DNA of 64,000 bases from Xylocopa sonorina (taxonomy: Eukaryota > Arthropoda > Insecta > Hymenoptera > Apidae). Below, piece after piece: positions 11,045 to 23,800 of this stretch. A program made the position numbers and the translations under genes. How positions within the stretch are numbered: position 1 is the stretch's first letter; each line of letters opens with the position of its first letter. Under the pieces are notes generated by a model. It was given only the letters and a program-made list of their open reading frames with translations, was not told where the DNA came from and did not search any database. The DNA lies in NCBI RefSeq assembly GCF_050948175.1, contig NC_135194.1, forward strand, positions 10,780,033 to 10,844,032. Reading direction: 5' to 3'.

Positions 11045-12281
11045 ATGGATATTTTAAAAGCGGAAATAATGAAGAAAAGAAAACAGTTAGAGGAAAGCAA
11101 CGTTTTGGTAATTTCAGTAATCTGAATGAAACGATCGTTATACTTTATCCCATTTATTATATTTCTACAAATATTTCAGAAAAATAAAAAATATTTTAGA
11201 AGGGGTGAATTAATAGCAAAAGATCAAGAAGTAAAAGAAATACAAGAGAACAAAGACGAGGATGTTAAAGTTAACACAACTAAGCGGCAAAAGGATTCGG
11301 TAACTGATGGTAGCTCGGAACATTTAACGTTACCTAGACACGAAGTAATTAAAAGATTGCGCGAAAGAAGCGAGCCTATATTGTTATTTGGAGAATCTGA
11401 GATAGAAGCATTTAAACGACTACGGAAATGTGAAATTCTTGAACCTGAAGTAAACAAGGTAGGTGTTTACTTTAGGCTCCATGATATAACAAATGATTTA
11501 TATATCCATTATATATTTATAATTTATTATAAATTAAAGGGTTTCAGAAATGATTTTCAAGAAGCTATGGAACAAGTAGATCAAGCATACTTGAACGAAA
11601 TATTAGCTTCATCAAAACCACAAGATCGTGATGGTAAAGGAGATGTAAATGTACCGGATGAGGGAGTCACTTATGAAGATCTTCAAAAAATGTCAATCAA
11701 ATTAAACAAGGGTGACAGAGATTTTGATTTGAATGTTATCACGCTGTTTATATCATTCTTAGTGCAAATGTGGGGTAATCAATTGAATAGTAGGAGCACA
11801 GCTGAGAAAATGAGTACCAGAGGAAAAATGGCTAGTGCCACTTATGCTCAAACAAGAGAATACTTAAAACCTCTGCTTAGAAAGTTGAAAAATAAATCCT
11901 TGCCAGAAGATATCACTGACAGTTTAACTGATATTGTGAAACATCTACTCGAACGTAATTATATATTGGTAAGTATGATACTGATACTGATTGAACATGA
12001 AATTAAATATATAGAATATATTTTTTAAGGACAATTTATTACAGGCAAGTGACGCGTATTTACAAATGGCAATAGGGAATTCCCCATGGCCTATTGGAGT
12101 GACTATGGTCGGTATTCATGCGCGTACCGGAAGAGAAAAAATTTTCTCGAAAAATGTGGCGCATGTAATGAATGATGAAACACAAAGGAAATATATTCAA
12201 GCATTAAAAAGGCTAATGACCAAGTGCCAGGAATATTACCCTACAGACCCATCGCGCTGTGTAGAGTATTCAAAAACATAA
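11045..12281 (+). CDS. PRPF18: Pre-mRNA-splicing factor 18
   Basis: Step-two spliceosome factor of the Prp18 family, nuclear; it helps dock the 3' splice site in the second transesterification. Four exons: 11045-11107, 11180-11458, 11540-11968 and 12045-12281, all in phase, 335 residues (human 342). The N-terminus MDILKAEIMKKRKQLEE matches the family start, which fixes the ATG. An SFM/PRP4-like motif, LPRHEVIKRLRERSEPILLF, spans about residues 72-91. The Prp18 domain fills the C-terminal half, ending in the near-invariant PWPIGVTMVGIHARTGREK and DETQRKYIQALKRLMT segments encoded by exon 4. The N-terminal linker after residue 35 is rich in acidic and lysine residues and poorly conserved, as usual. 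It converges on the reductase gene, with 372 bp between the stops. Confidence 0.95.
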
Positions 12282-12653
12282 CATTTATTACATATAGTAC
12301 ATCATAATAAACAAAATTACCCTATAATGCTGCACCATAAAATGTAAAATATTAAACATTGTACATTAATAATATTTTATTTGTTGCCTTATTGATACTC
12401 TGTAGTTATGTTATATCTAGGAAAAGAAATTAAGAAGAGCTGAACATTTATAATAGTTAAATATTTATAACAAAAAAGATTGATTTAACATCTATATTTG
12501 CTCCTATAATTTGCTTCTACTGTAGCATTATCGAATGCTCTAGATTTAAGAATAAAACTTAATAATAGCTTAATAATAAGTACTTGAGATTATAAAAATA
12601 TGAACGAAATTCATACATTTGGTCTGATCATTTTTCTTCTTCTATTACTAAAC
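12282..12653. other. Convergent 3' ends of PRPF18 and PYCR
   Basis: AT-rich gap holding the 3' UTRs of both genes. An AATAAA-type signal follows PRPF18 at about 12306. No other feature seen. Confidence 0.5.
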
Positions 12654-13853
12654 TTAATTTATTTTAGAAGCCAATTCATTTGACTTCTTTACTGCAGCTT
12701 CAACTGCACTTATCATAGAGGCTCTGTAAATACATTTATTATATTATATAGTGTACTAATGTACATAACAGTTCCATGCATCTTATTACCTGACTTGTCC
12801 GCATTCCATAGCATGAATTCCTGTAATAGTTGTACCTCCAGGCGAACATACTTCATCCTTCAACTGACCAGGATGCCTACCTGTTTCTAATACCATTTTA
12901 CCAGCACCAACCAATACTTGGGCTGCAAATTTTGTCGCTATAGGTCTTGGAACACCCATTTTTACTGCACCATCCGCTAATGCTTCTATAACAAGATATG
13001 CCTAAAAATTTGTTTAATCTTAATGTTTGCTTTAAAAAAATAGCCCTAACAGTACTGATTATACATACATAAGCAGGGCCAGATCCTGAAAGACCACCTA
13101 TAGCATTCATGAGGGATTCGGGAACACTTTCTGTTACACCAATATATGAGAATAATGTTTCTATCACAGTTTCATCCTCACTCGTTGTATTCATAGAGCA
13201 ATACACTAGACACAACAAAAAGATATTAAATATCTTAATCGAATTTTCTAAAATTTTTAGTAACATTCTTACCTGTTATACCTTCTCCAACCATCATTGG
13301 AGTATTCGGCATACATCTAATTACTTTAGGATATGCAGCAATAAATTTAAGTTTCTGAAAATATTAGAAGCATTTAATCAGTTTCATGGTGCACAGCTTT
13401 CTTATATTTCAAATAAGAATGATTCTTACGTTAGTTAATGACTCTAGCGTAACTCCTACAAGAACTGATACAAAAATTATCTCTAAATCAGTCTTTGTCA
13501 TTGTCCGTCTAATACCATCAAGTGCATCATCAAGCATATGAGGTTTCATTGCTAAGAATACAATTTCACAATTGTCTACCACTTCTCCATTTTTTAATGT
13601 GGCATGAGCACCTAGGTCATTCCAAAAGGCTAGGGTTCTATTTGTACGAGCAGAGACCCATACATTCTTTGGGTTTAAAATACCTATAACAACAGAATAA
13701 TATCGTCAGAATAATTACAAGTACCTATTAATCATACAATTATCATTACACAACTTTGTTACCTTTGCGAATTAAACCAGCACCAATAGCACTTGCCATA
13801 TTTCCACCGCCAATGAAACCAACTTTAGTTGAACACAAATTACACGTATCCAT
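12654..13853 (-). CDS. PYCR: Pyrroline-5-carboxylate reductase
   Basis: Catalyses the last step of proline synthesis, NAD(P)H-dependent reduction of pyrroline-5-carboxylate to proline. Six exons: 13853-13763, 13683-13430, 13354-13273, 13205-13069, 13001-12790 and 12723-12654, in phase, 281 residues, close to the usual 270-320. The N-terminal Rossmann motif is VGFIGGGNMASAI (residues 11-23). GLSGSGPAY (180-188) and LKDEVCSPGGTTITGIH (235-251) are the P5CR signature blocks of the all-helical dimerisation domain. The N-terminus is short, with no clear mitochondrial presequence, so a cytosolic location is more likely than for PYCR1/2; this is inference. It is divergent from RRN3 and convergent with PRPF18. 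No break seen. Confidence 0.95.
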
Positions 13854-15017
13854 ATTTATTGCTAAGGATTTAATAATTAATAGAAGTCTGGTATATGTTG
13901 GTTGTTGCTAAATATGTTAAGTATTATAATTTTTTATCACCATATAATGTGATAAGATATGTTCGTACTGTTTCAAAGTATTTTGATTGACATTTAACCA
14001 CACGGTAGGATATAAAATTTGGAAATTACGACGGAAAATCACAGGAAGATGTTTGGATTCGTTGTATAATTAGAAAATATTAGTTATAATTGTGATAAAT
14101 CTCACAGATTGAGGAAGGATGTTAAATTTTAGTAAAATTTCTTTGCGCGTTATCACAATATTATTTTATGTAATGCGATACGATTTAATAGTATTACGCA
14201 TGTACACATAAAAGATAAGTAAATGCTGATTATTTCACCGTGGCTTTTATCTGTCATTAAAATATACTCTATTCAACCTCTTCCGGTGACAACAATCAAT
14301 AGTCTTCGATAATGTAAAGGAAGCGGCGCGCAAACTACATGCACTTTTCAAACGACTTAGTCGATACCAATTATTATTGCAAAAATATATACACTATATT
14401 TTATGCACTAAATCTGCTATATGACATGATGCGTAATTCTAACATTGTTATTAGTACAGACTTAAATTATACAGAATTATACACAAATTATACAGGTAGC
14501 TCAAGATTATATTTTTTAAAGATTGTATAATTGTATATTGTTTTCATATACAGGCAAGTGTTTTCGATTTTCGATTAATCGAAACGTTTATCGATTACCT
14601 ACTTAAGTACTCGAAAACGGTTCTACCCGATTCAGCTTGATCCGGCCACATGTGAAAAAGGAAACGTATAAGATACCGTGATACAGTTTTTGTGCAATAA
14701 TTACGACATCAAAATGTAAACAGATGTATGATATAAAATTATTAATAATATTGCCGCATTGAACAATTACAAATATAGTTCAGAAAGTAAGTAAAATATA
14801 TAGAATTTATATTATCCTATAACATAACCTTCTCATTCTTTTCACACACATGTGCTTGACAACTTCAATATATGCTGTAAATATTATACATATTGTCTCT
14901 TTTAATAGCTGTAATATTAACGTAAAACATAAAACTTTACACTGTATTAAACTAATATTTTAGACAAATTATTTTAAGCAATATACGTGTATAAATAAAT
15001 ACTATATTTTTTAACAG
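13854..15017. promoter_or_regulatory. Divergent promoter region between PYCR and RRN3
   Basis: A 1.16-kb gap between divergent genes. CTTCCGG at 14280-14286 is an ETS-like site. A perfect 16-bp palindrome, TTTCGATTAATCGAAA, lies at 14569-14584. An acceptor-like TTTTTTAACAG ends immediately before the RRN3 ATG, so RRN3 probably has an upstream 5' UTR exon here. The promoter role is inferred. Confidence 0.4.
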
Positions 15018-16991
15018 ATGTCAGTTGTATCCTCAAGAGTTAGCAGTGTTTCGTCAATTTTAAAGACCCCCGGGGTTAGATCACAACTTATTAGGCAGTC
15101 TAATAGAGTATATTTCAAACTTCCGAAAGATCTTAAAAATATTATTTATAATTTTGAAGCTGGTAATGGAGTAAAGGATTACGAGGATTTAATATGTATT
15201 TTACGTGATTCGAATATAAAGGTATATGTTGTTCTAGCTATTATTAATAGGTTGAGCATTATGGTGAAATCTTGGAAAATTTCCCAAGGACTAATGTCAG
15301 CAGTGGCAACTGATACGAATTGATTTCTATCAACCAAGAATTAATATAATCTTTGAGACTATAGTAATTGTATCAGATCACATTAAAGAAACTTGTACAT
15401 TCTTAAATAGACTTAGGTGTATAATGATTGCCTTGACTCTCAATTTATTAAAAATAGCTTTTTTATTTTGTTGAGTTCAATGTAATATGTTTCTCATTTA
15501 CCACTTATCATTTTGTATTGTAGGATACAGATTTAATAGAATTTTTGTCCAGTGTAAGACAATGTATTTCATTACTTGGTCCCAACCATAAAGTATTTGT
15601 AGAAACACTTTTGCAAATAAAATGGACAAATCGTTCGTTAAACCTAACATCTGCTTATAAAGCATTTATAGAAGATTTAATTTGTATGCAAATACATTAT
15701 GCTAAAAATGCAATAGATAATTTAATTGAGCAATTTAAACCAGGTATATTTTGAGGACTTATAATGGTACAATTAAATCTAGTAAATATACTTTTAACTA
15801 AAATTTGTATTTTATATAGATGAAAATGATGATGAGTGGAAAAATGGAGAATGCAAAGAAGAAGATATTCAGAGGTTAAACCATATACACGATGTGCTTC
15901 AAAAAATTTTGAAAGTTGTACCAATGTAAGTATTTTAAGAAAATATTACAATAAAAGTTAGAAAAATGATAATACATAAATAAATTTTCTTTTTAGGTCA
16001 AGTAAACTTCTTTTACAGTCTCTCAGAGCAAGGTTTCCATACATTGCCCATGGGACTCATACACACAAAGTTTATGTTTATGCATTAATTCAAATACTAG
16101 ACTATGCTCCACAGTTGAGATCTGACATTCTATCTCTAATCATCAATAGGTAATATGTCACATCGTACATAACATTATAGGATGTGACAGTTATAGAAAA
16201 TGTGAAAAATCAAACTCTGTTTGTTGCAGGTTAATGGTATTAGATGTAAATATACCACATTTAGAGATAGACAGTGAAGAAGATGACTTAATGGATGATA
16301 GTAGTGAATGTGATAGTACACTTGGTAATGAGAATGTTGTTGAAGAAAATAATGTAACAGAAACAGATAAAATACATCCAATAGCTCATAAATTGGATGT
16401 ATGTATGGAACTGATTCTAAATTACATGCATAACTCTTGTTTTGTTAACGGAGTTTTACAGATAGAATGTCTAAAAAGTCTCTATTTCGATTTATTGCAA
16501 ATATTTGAAACAGTAATATTACCTACTCACGCAAGTCAATATGTGCAGTATATTATGTTCTATATTTGTAGTTTTAAAACAGCTGTTGTGGAAGCTTTTG
16601 TAGATTGGTTATGGCGTAAGGTGACCGATCCTAATGTACCTCCTGTTATACGACAGTCATCTGTGGCATACATTGCTAGCTTGCTGGTTACAGCAACATA
16701 CGTTACAACTGGGTAATTCTTTATTAATATTAATTTTATAATTTGCGCGTGAAATGTGTACTTATATGTTTTATACATTTTATTTCCATTAGGTTAGTGA
16801 AAGCGATACAGTTTAGGATATCTAAATGGATACACGATTATATCATTATGCAAGATCGTTCAAATTATATACAAGATGAAAATAAAGAACACAGTGTGTT
16901 TTATTCTATTTGTCAAGCATTGTTTCTTCTGATTGCTAAAAGACATAATGATTATCCTGATTCGAAGAAATGTAATTATATTTCATCTTTG

Positions 16992-17031
<40 letters not shown>

Positions 17032-17423
17032 CTGACTAATGTTTAATGAAATTATTCACTAATTTAATTTCAGATATGTTATACTTACAAGAATTGGACT
17101 TAGCAAAAATTATAACTTGTAAATTAAACCCATTAAAGGCCTGTCATCCTGAAATTGTACATCATTTTGCAGAAGTTACACGAATGTATCAATTAGCATA
17201 TTGTTATACCATAATCGAAAATAATACACGGAATCAGCTTCCTCTTTTCGATAGTAAAAATGCAACAGTAGCAACAATTGAAAACTTTTTGCCGTTTAAT
17301 AATTATATACTAGAACGAAGTAAACAGAGAATAACTTCCCTAGTACGCGAAAATGATGCGCAAAATAAATATAAAACAACTATTGACTATAGAGAAGATA
17401 TTGAATACATGACTGAATATTAG
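15018..17423 (+). CDS. RRN3: RNA polymerase I-specific transcription initiation factor RRN3 (TIF-IA)
   Basis: Bridges Pol I to SL1-type promoter factors and links rRNA synthesis to growth signals; nucleolar. Seven exons: 15018-15221, 15524-15743, 15820-15925, 15997-16149, 16230-16712, 16793-16971 and 17074-17423, in phase, 564 residues (human 651; the shorter length falls mostly at the tails). Recognisable parts: the N-terminal HEAT-like helices (RSLNLTSAYKAFIEDLI), the MSSKLLLQSLRARFPYI block, the acidic loop in exon 5 after HLEIDSEEDDLMDD that is usual for RRN3, LQIFETVILPTHASQYVQYI, FVDWLWRKVTDPNVPPVIRQ, and the C-terminal block LNPLKACHPEIVHHF through FLPFNNYILERSKQRI. The acceptor abuts the ATG. 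A TA microsatellite lies in the last intron. AATAAA follows the stop at about 17475. Confidence 0.93.
16990..17031. repeat. TA microsatellite in the last RRN3 intron
   Basis: About 40 bp of nearly uninterrupted alternating T and A between the sixth and seventh RRN3 coding exons. Confidence 0.8.
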
Positions 17424-20400
17424 GCTCAACTTTGGAAATTTTTTAGAGTATGTTTTATTTGTGTGTATCATCTTAAATAAACTAAATATTTAAAAAAAAA
17501 ATGGTAAATTCTGTTCCATATTAAACGCGTCTATGAAAATATTTATAAAATAAATCTCTTAAACTTATATAAAATGTAAAAAATTTTAATTTAATAAAAA
17601 GTTATATATGCATATTTATGTGTATGTACACACATAATTTATACAAATTTATTTTTGCCCATTTGCTACCTATAAATATTTTCTCTTAACTCTTACCAAT
17701 TGAATATATAAAACTTTCATTTACATTCCAAACTTTCTATTACATAACATGTATAAATACCTTATTTTATATTCCTGAACTTCAATTTCAATATTTCCTT
17801 TTCGTACTAAACACTTAGTTATTTGTATATAATTTCTTTATAAAAATTGTAAAATATAAGAGAATAAAGATTATCAGTGTTAAATTATAATATTACATAA
17901 CACAGTTTTAGAAATTCAGAATGAAATTCGAAAATTTGAATGAACGAAATATAGAAAACACATTGTTAGCTGTATTCATTATTAGTACCACTATATAAGT
18001 ATGAAGTGAGTAAGATATTAACTAATCCTTTGTTAACTAATTAACTTAAGTCAGAAGTATATTAGATTGCTGCTGTTTTATAAATATTGCAACGGTGCCA
18101 CGATATATCAAATTTCGCGCCGTTAACATCTTAGAAAACCGGAGCCGGAAACTGTATTTCAGTGACGCAGTGGCGTAATCTTTTGCGGGCTATCGGTTGC
18201 TTCGCGATTCTCTCACGTAAACGGTAACGTAAAATGGCGAATTGGAGTTGTTATTTACTTACGCGAAGTATAACGAAATAATTGTAATACGATCCAAGGA
18301 ATACTTACTACTGCTAAATTCGGGATTGTGTATTTAGTTCTTCTCGCACAAACGACTGTAAGTATCACGGTTGTCAGTTTAATAAAAAATTTGTAATGTG
18401 TGCACTAGACGTCGGTTCATATTCAAGTCGGTAATTCCGCATGTTTTCTACATGAAATTGACAATAAAGCCGCTTTATAATATAGTGTTATTTAAATTTT
18501 GCTCTTATTATTTCATCACAATTTTTACGTAAAACAGACCTCTGGAACCTCTGAAATAAGGTTATGATAATGCTCAAACAATTCTGCCATCATTTATTTT
18601 GCACGTTTCATCGCTGAATTACAAGTATATCTTTTAATTTGTGATAAAATATGTATGTTAAATGCGTGTGTCTCTATTTTTATTTGATAGTTTCGATTTT
18701 CCAACAATTACGAGAGATAGAGATTGTCTTCTTTCTTCGGTTTCTAGGTTATGATTGCGTGAGATTTAAATATTTCTCACATCTGACTTGTTTAAAATCT
18801 ATACCCCTGTCTTTCTTAGATTCTCAAAAAGCTACAATACACGTGCACAATAATAATATTACTAATTATAGTAATATATACAATCATAATTATTACAAAA
18901 TATATAATATCACAATTTATATCACATGCATAATAAAAGCTGAACCAATCTTTAAAAAGATTTCTCTATCTCATCAATTATAATATATGGGTTTTATGTT
19001 TTAAACCAGCTGATGTCCACAGTAGTTGTGGGATGCACATTTAATACACACACATATTATTATTGCGTTAAATAATGATTAATAAAACTATTAATCCTTT
19101 AAAAACGACTAATAATGAAACATGTTAAAGACAAATTTTAATCATAATATTACTACATTTTATCATTGTTTCATCTCTCTTTGTCTTTTCTTTTTACTGT
19201 TTTTTCCTTCCATATTTAATTATTTTAATATAATTTTACATAAATACTTTTCATTGTAATTTTATGATTATTAATTCTAGGATTGTTACTGTATAGTTAA
19301 TTAAAAAAGTAATGTTCAACAGCAGAATATGAAAGTAGCTTATGAAAGAAACTTATAATATTATAGAACATATTATTATAATTATGTAAAAGAGGTAATT
19401 AATAATAAATTGAAATATTATATAGTAATTTCTATATTTAATTATTTAGTAGTATCGGTATGCAAAAGAAGTTTGTTACATTTTGGCTCTTTAGAATTAT
19501 TGTAGTATAATGTTCTTTCTTTCTGATTATAATAAACAGTGCATTTTCAGTATTATATTACATTTAAACTTTTAATAAAAATTATTCACATTCATGTGGG
19601 AATACGTATTACATGCTCAATGATGGGACGTATCTCAATAACATGAAATATTGCAGTTTTAGTAATCTGTGAAATTTAAAAGTTTATTATATATACAAGT
19701 TTATATACATTGAGCTCCTGATATTTTAATTTTACTTGAATATGATGTAAATCCTTTTATTACTAAAACTTTGCATGCATCACATCATAGAAAAATTGCT
19801 TCATTTGTAGGGAACTTCATTAGAATATTATCACTATTAATTATTCTGCAGTTTATGTCAAATTGCAGTTTTATTACGTTAAAGATAAAGGTCTAATTAA
19901 AATTTGTGATCTTTGAAGCACATGTTACGCAAAAGATTTTCAAACTTTTCAATCATTATTAAAATTTTATGCAATAAAGATATTTATGTTTAGATTTAGT
20001 TTTTAATTATAGCGTGATTCTCAGGATGTTTTTGTGCAATGTGTAAAAAATTATCTGTAGAAGACTACTTAAGAAGTTCAAACTTTTACTTTATGTCTAT
20101 TTCCCTAATAAAATAAATTATGCTTATATTTATTAACATTACAATTTTGTAGCTTAACGAGACTTTCCTTTAGTTTTCAAGGTGCATTTATTTTAAACAC
20201 TGATGAGAATATACATGAAATGTAATTGAAATATATGATAAATATAAATTGCAAATTAGTTTGGTATAAATGATCTACAATTAATATGCGAATAAATTAT
20301 TTTTTCACAAGTATGCAACTGTTTATTTTGAACTAACATGTAACTGTTACAATTGTTTTTATCTTAGCTATGTTTAACATTTTTACACTAAATTACTATT

Positions 20401-20800
20401 CTTTTCTGTTTAGAAACAAATAAAAGTTTCACATAAATTTAATGCAATGTGTACTTATACATAGAATGTGAAAGTTGTAAATACATTAAATGATGTTTAT
20501 TTACTTTATTTTAATGGACTATAATTCATTTTAGTTTGTAAGGTCTATTTACATATTTCTATCTTCTTTTTTTGCTCCTATAAATGATAAATTCTAACTC
20601 AGACACAAAAACATATTAAAAAACAGAAGTAATCTTAAATTACTTTTAATAGGTTTCATTGTGCAGATAATAAACCATCGTTCTACAAATATGATATTGA
20701 TGGATTGGTGTCATCCAGTATAATAGCAATATCGATCAGTTCAGTCCAAATTGATTGCCAAAAAAAAATCATATTTCCAAGCATTTAAGTCTTGAATACT
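17424..20800. other. Intergenic and probable 5' UTR intron of the SENP6/7-like gene
   Basis: About 3.4 kb, mostly very AT-rich with scattered stop codons. The first 700 bp hold the RRN3 3' flank. 18100-18357 is less AT-rich and CpG-bearing and may be the first non-coding exon of the SENP6/7-like gene (listed separately). 18660-20790 would then be its first intron. An open frame at 18651-18983 has no domain and the composition of its surroundings. Confidence 0.4.
18100..18357 (+). promoter_or_regulatory. Candidate promoter / first non-coding exon of the SENP6/7-like gene
   Basis: A CpG-bearing patch in AT-rich DNA that ends at a consensus donor (GTAAGT at 18358-18363). It includes AAAATGGCG at 18231-18239, which resembles YY1/Pho-type promoter elements, with a short upstream frame starting at its ATG. 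Placement 2.4 kb before the first coding ATG fits a 5' UTR exon plus intron. Transcript support is not available here. Confidence 0.35.
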
Positions 20801-23800
20801 ATGGCACAGTATTATAATTTTATGACCGATGCTAGTGGTACATTAACGCTTGAAGAAGTACAGAGAATTTGCTCTGTTGACGGGCAAAGTGTACAATTAG
20901 TTGTCGAAGATATAAATAACGGTGGTAACAGTTCACAACAATTTTTGACTTGTACCACTGCACCACAAAACAGCGGGCAAGCAATATTTTCGCAACAAAT
21001 TAATTTAGGGAATCCAATCTCTGCAACGCGATTGGAACAAGGGTAATTTGTGCGCATGCATTTCAATTATTCAAATATTCAAGTAGCAGTGTGATATTTT
21101 GTTTAAAATTGTGTAAATACATATACACATACACACTCACACACATCGATAAATTTGTATGAATACAGAAAAGTATTAAATACTTGAGGAAAAAAGAGTG
21201 TATAGGTATATGTGGTACTGGTTATTAAAACTCAATATTTAGTATGTTAGAAATTATAAAAACAGCTTTTTATATATTTCAAAAGTATATGTACCTTAGT
21301 AGGCTATATTATTGTTATTAAACATTTGAAATGTTTTAAACGCAAATAATTTTGCACATAGATTTATATAATTTCATGTATATAGTAATGTGTTTAGAAT
21401 AAAAATTAATTCTATCATTATCCAAGTTACCACAGATGTTTATTATCCAATTTGTCATACTATATAGAAAGACAAATACATTAATAAATACTTCTTAAAG
21501 TAGTCTTCTAACTGTGTGTGTAAAAATATAATGAATATTAGAGGAATTAAAAATCTTTCCATTAATAGAATTATTAGAAACAATAGAGTGCACTGTTTAT
21601 ATTTTACACTGAATATAATGCACATATGTGCCTCAAAGAAGTCCTCTATTTATTAACAAGATTTCTAATTGACTTAGTCAACAAATATTTTATTTGAATA
21701 ATTGAAATAATTACAGCAAACTTATGTGATCATATAAAATATGGATATACATTGTTAATCCTATTCCATTCATTTAGTGAATCAGAAGTAAGTGTAATTA
21801 TTTTAGTCATTCATCAAATGTGTTAATGATTTGTTAACATTCTTTAGTATCATACAATTATAATATGATGGGACACTTTTAAAAGAAAGCAATTAATTAG
21901 CTTTAAGTACCAAATATGATGTATGTTAATAAATTAAATATTTTTTTAAGTAATTGCGACATAAGTAGAAAGAAAAACAACATTATGTGCTATATTTTTT
22001 AATTTATTTTATTATACAGCAGTATTTGCTGCATATCTGCATATATAATATATTAAACTTCTGTGTGTTTTAAGTTTGTTTCGCTTAAATTATTTTTACA
22101 AATATTTATACATTTTTAATTTCCTAGCTGTTACAATTAATTGTTTAAATATAACAGCAATATTTTTAAAAGTTTCAATTCAGTGAAAATATTATATTAC
22201 ATCTATGTATTAATCTTTATATGTGCCTCTATACAGCATCATTAAAAAAAAACGAATGTAACAAGTTATAATATCAAAACTGTATTAAAAATCATAAATT
22301 TATTATTTATATATTTTAATGAAATATTTTTCTAATTTGCAAAATCTGTAATTAGAATAATATTTGTTCAATCATTAAAACATCTTAATCAAGTCTGTAG
22401 TTTTGTAGTATTGTAGAATAAAATCATAAATATATCAATGCACCCTTTTTTCCTCATGTTTTTCACTCACAAGTGTAACACAAATTTAGTTGATTTAATA
22501 TGAAGAAATACTTGTTACTGATATTTTATGATATTCCTAACTTAGGATAAAAATTTCATGAAAGAGCTGTGTTACTGTTTATTCATAGATATTGATATTG
22601 AAGTTTATTACATTTCGATAAAACTACATTTACATACTGTACAGCAAAGGTGATGGAAAAATCATGTTATTCACAAACAGCTAAATTGTTACTGCACATT
22701 AATAAGTAAAAATAATGTAGAAAGTAGCTTATTTTGTTTATTAGAATATTTGTCATTTACAGTTTTCTTATATTATAACTTATAAACGTAATATGCTTTT
22801 TATTTTCAGACAAAACCTTTTTATAATCAAACCAAATACAAATGAATTAACTTCTCAAGGTATATTAAAAACTACAGTGAATGCCAATACTGTTGAAGGG
22901 AATATTGTAAACATTGTGGATAATAAAGGTGAATTTAATAGAATTGTATAATTTCTTTGTAGTTCAATGAATTAAAATAATTATTTTTTTATTTAGGTTC
23001 TAAGACATTTATAAGTTGTAATAATGGTGGACAACAAATACAATGGATAAAAATGCAAGAAAATAGTATTAACGTAAATGCAGTTTCAAAACAAGGTGCA
23101 TTAATATCAGAGAAAACTCAAACTGCCAATTTAAATGAAAATCAAAATAATTCTTCGCAAGTAGGTGGTAAACATCCAAAGTAGTTTTATATATAAAAAG
23201 ACTATGTTTAATAACGACATATATATATACATCTATTTTTAGAATCTCCTACATGGATCTTGTGAATTATCTCCGTTAAACACTGGACCTTTAAAAAGGA
23301 AACCACTTAGGTCATATCAAGACAGAAATCAACTTTCAGCAAATAGTGTACAAACTGGAACATCATCCACTCTTGAAAGGGTGAATGTGACCAATAGCAC
23401 TGAAAGTCAGACGACGAATGCTAATGTGTCTAATATCAGAACATCTGTACCTTCATTTTGTAATAAAACAGTTAGTCCCATTGGACAGAATGTGACACAG
23501 ATTTCAACACAAATACATACTTCTTTAAGCACAGTTCACACTAGACCTCAAGCACCTACCTTGCCGAAAAGTTCCTTAAAAGTGCAACAGCCTAAAATGG
23601 AACAGGCAAGATTAAAACAAATGCAAAATCAAAGACAAGTGCAAAATGAACAGAGATTGCAAGGAAGTAATGCACAGCAAGCATCCAATGTTGCATCACG
23701 ATCGATGCAGGGTTCATTAAATAATCCTACACAACGGCAACAAACAACTACAATAAATTCAGTTCAACAAAAGCAAATGACATCCCCGCCACATTTATCA

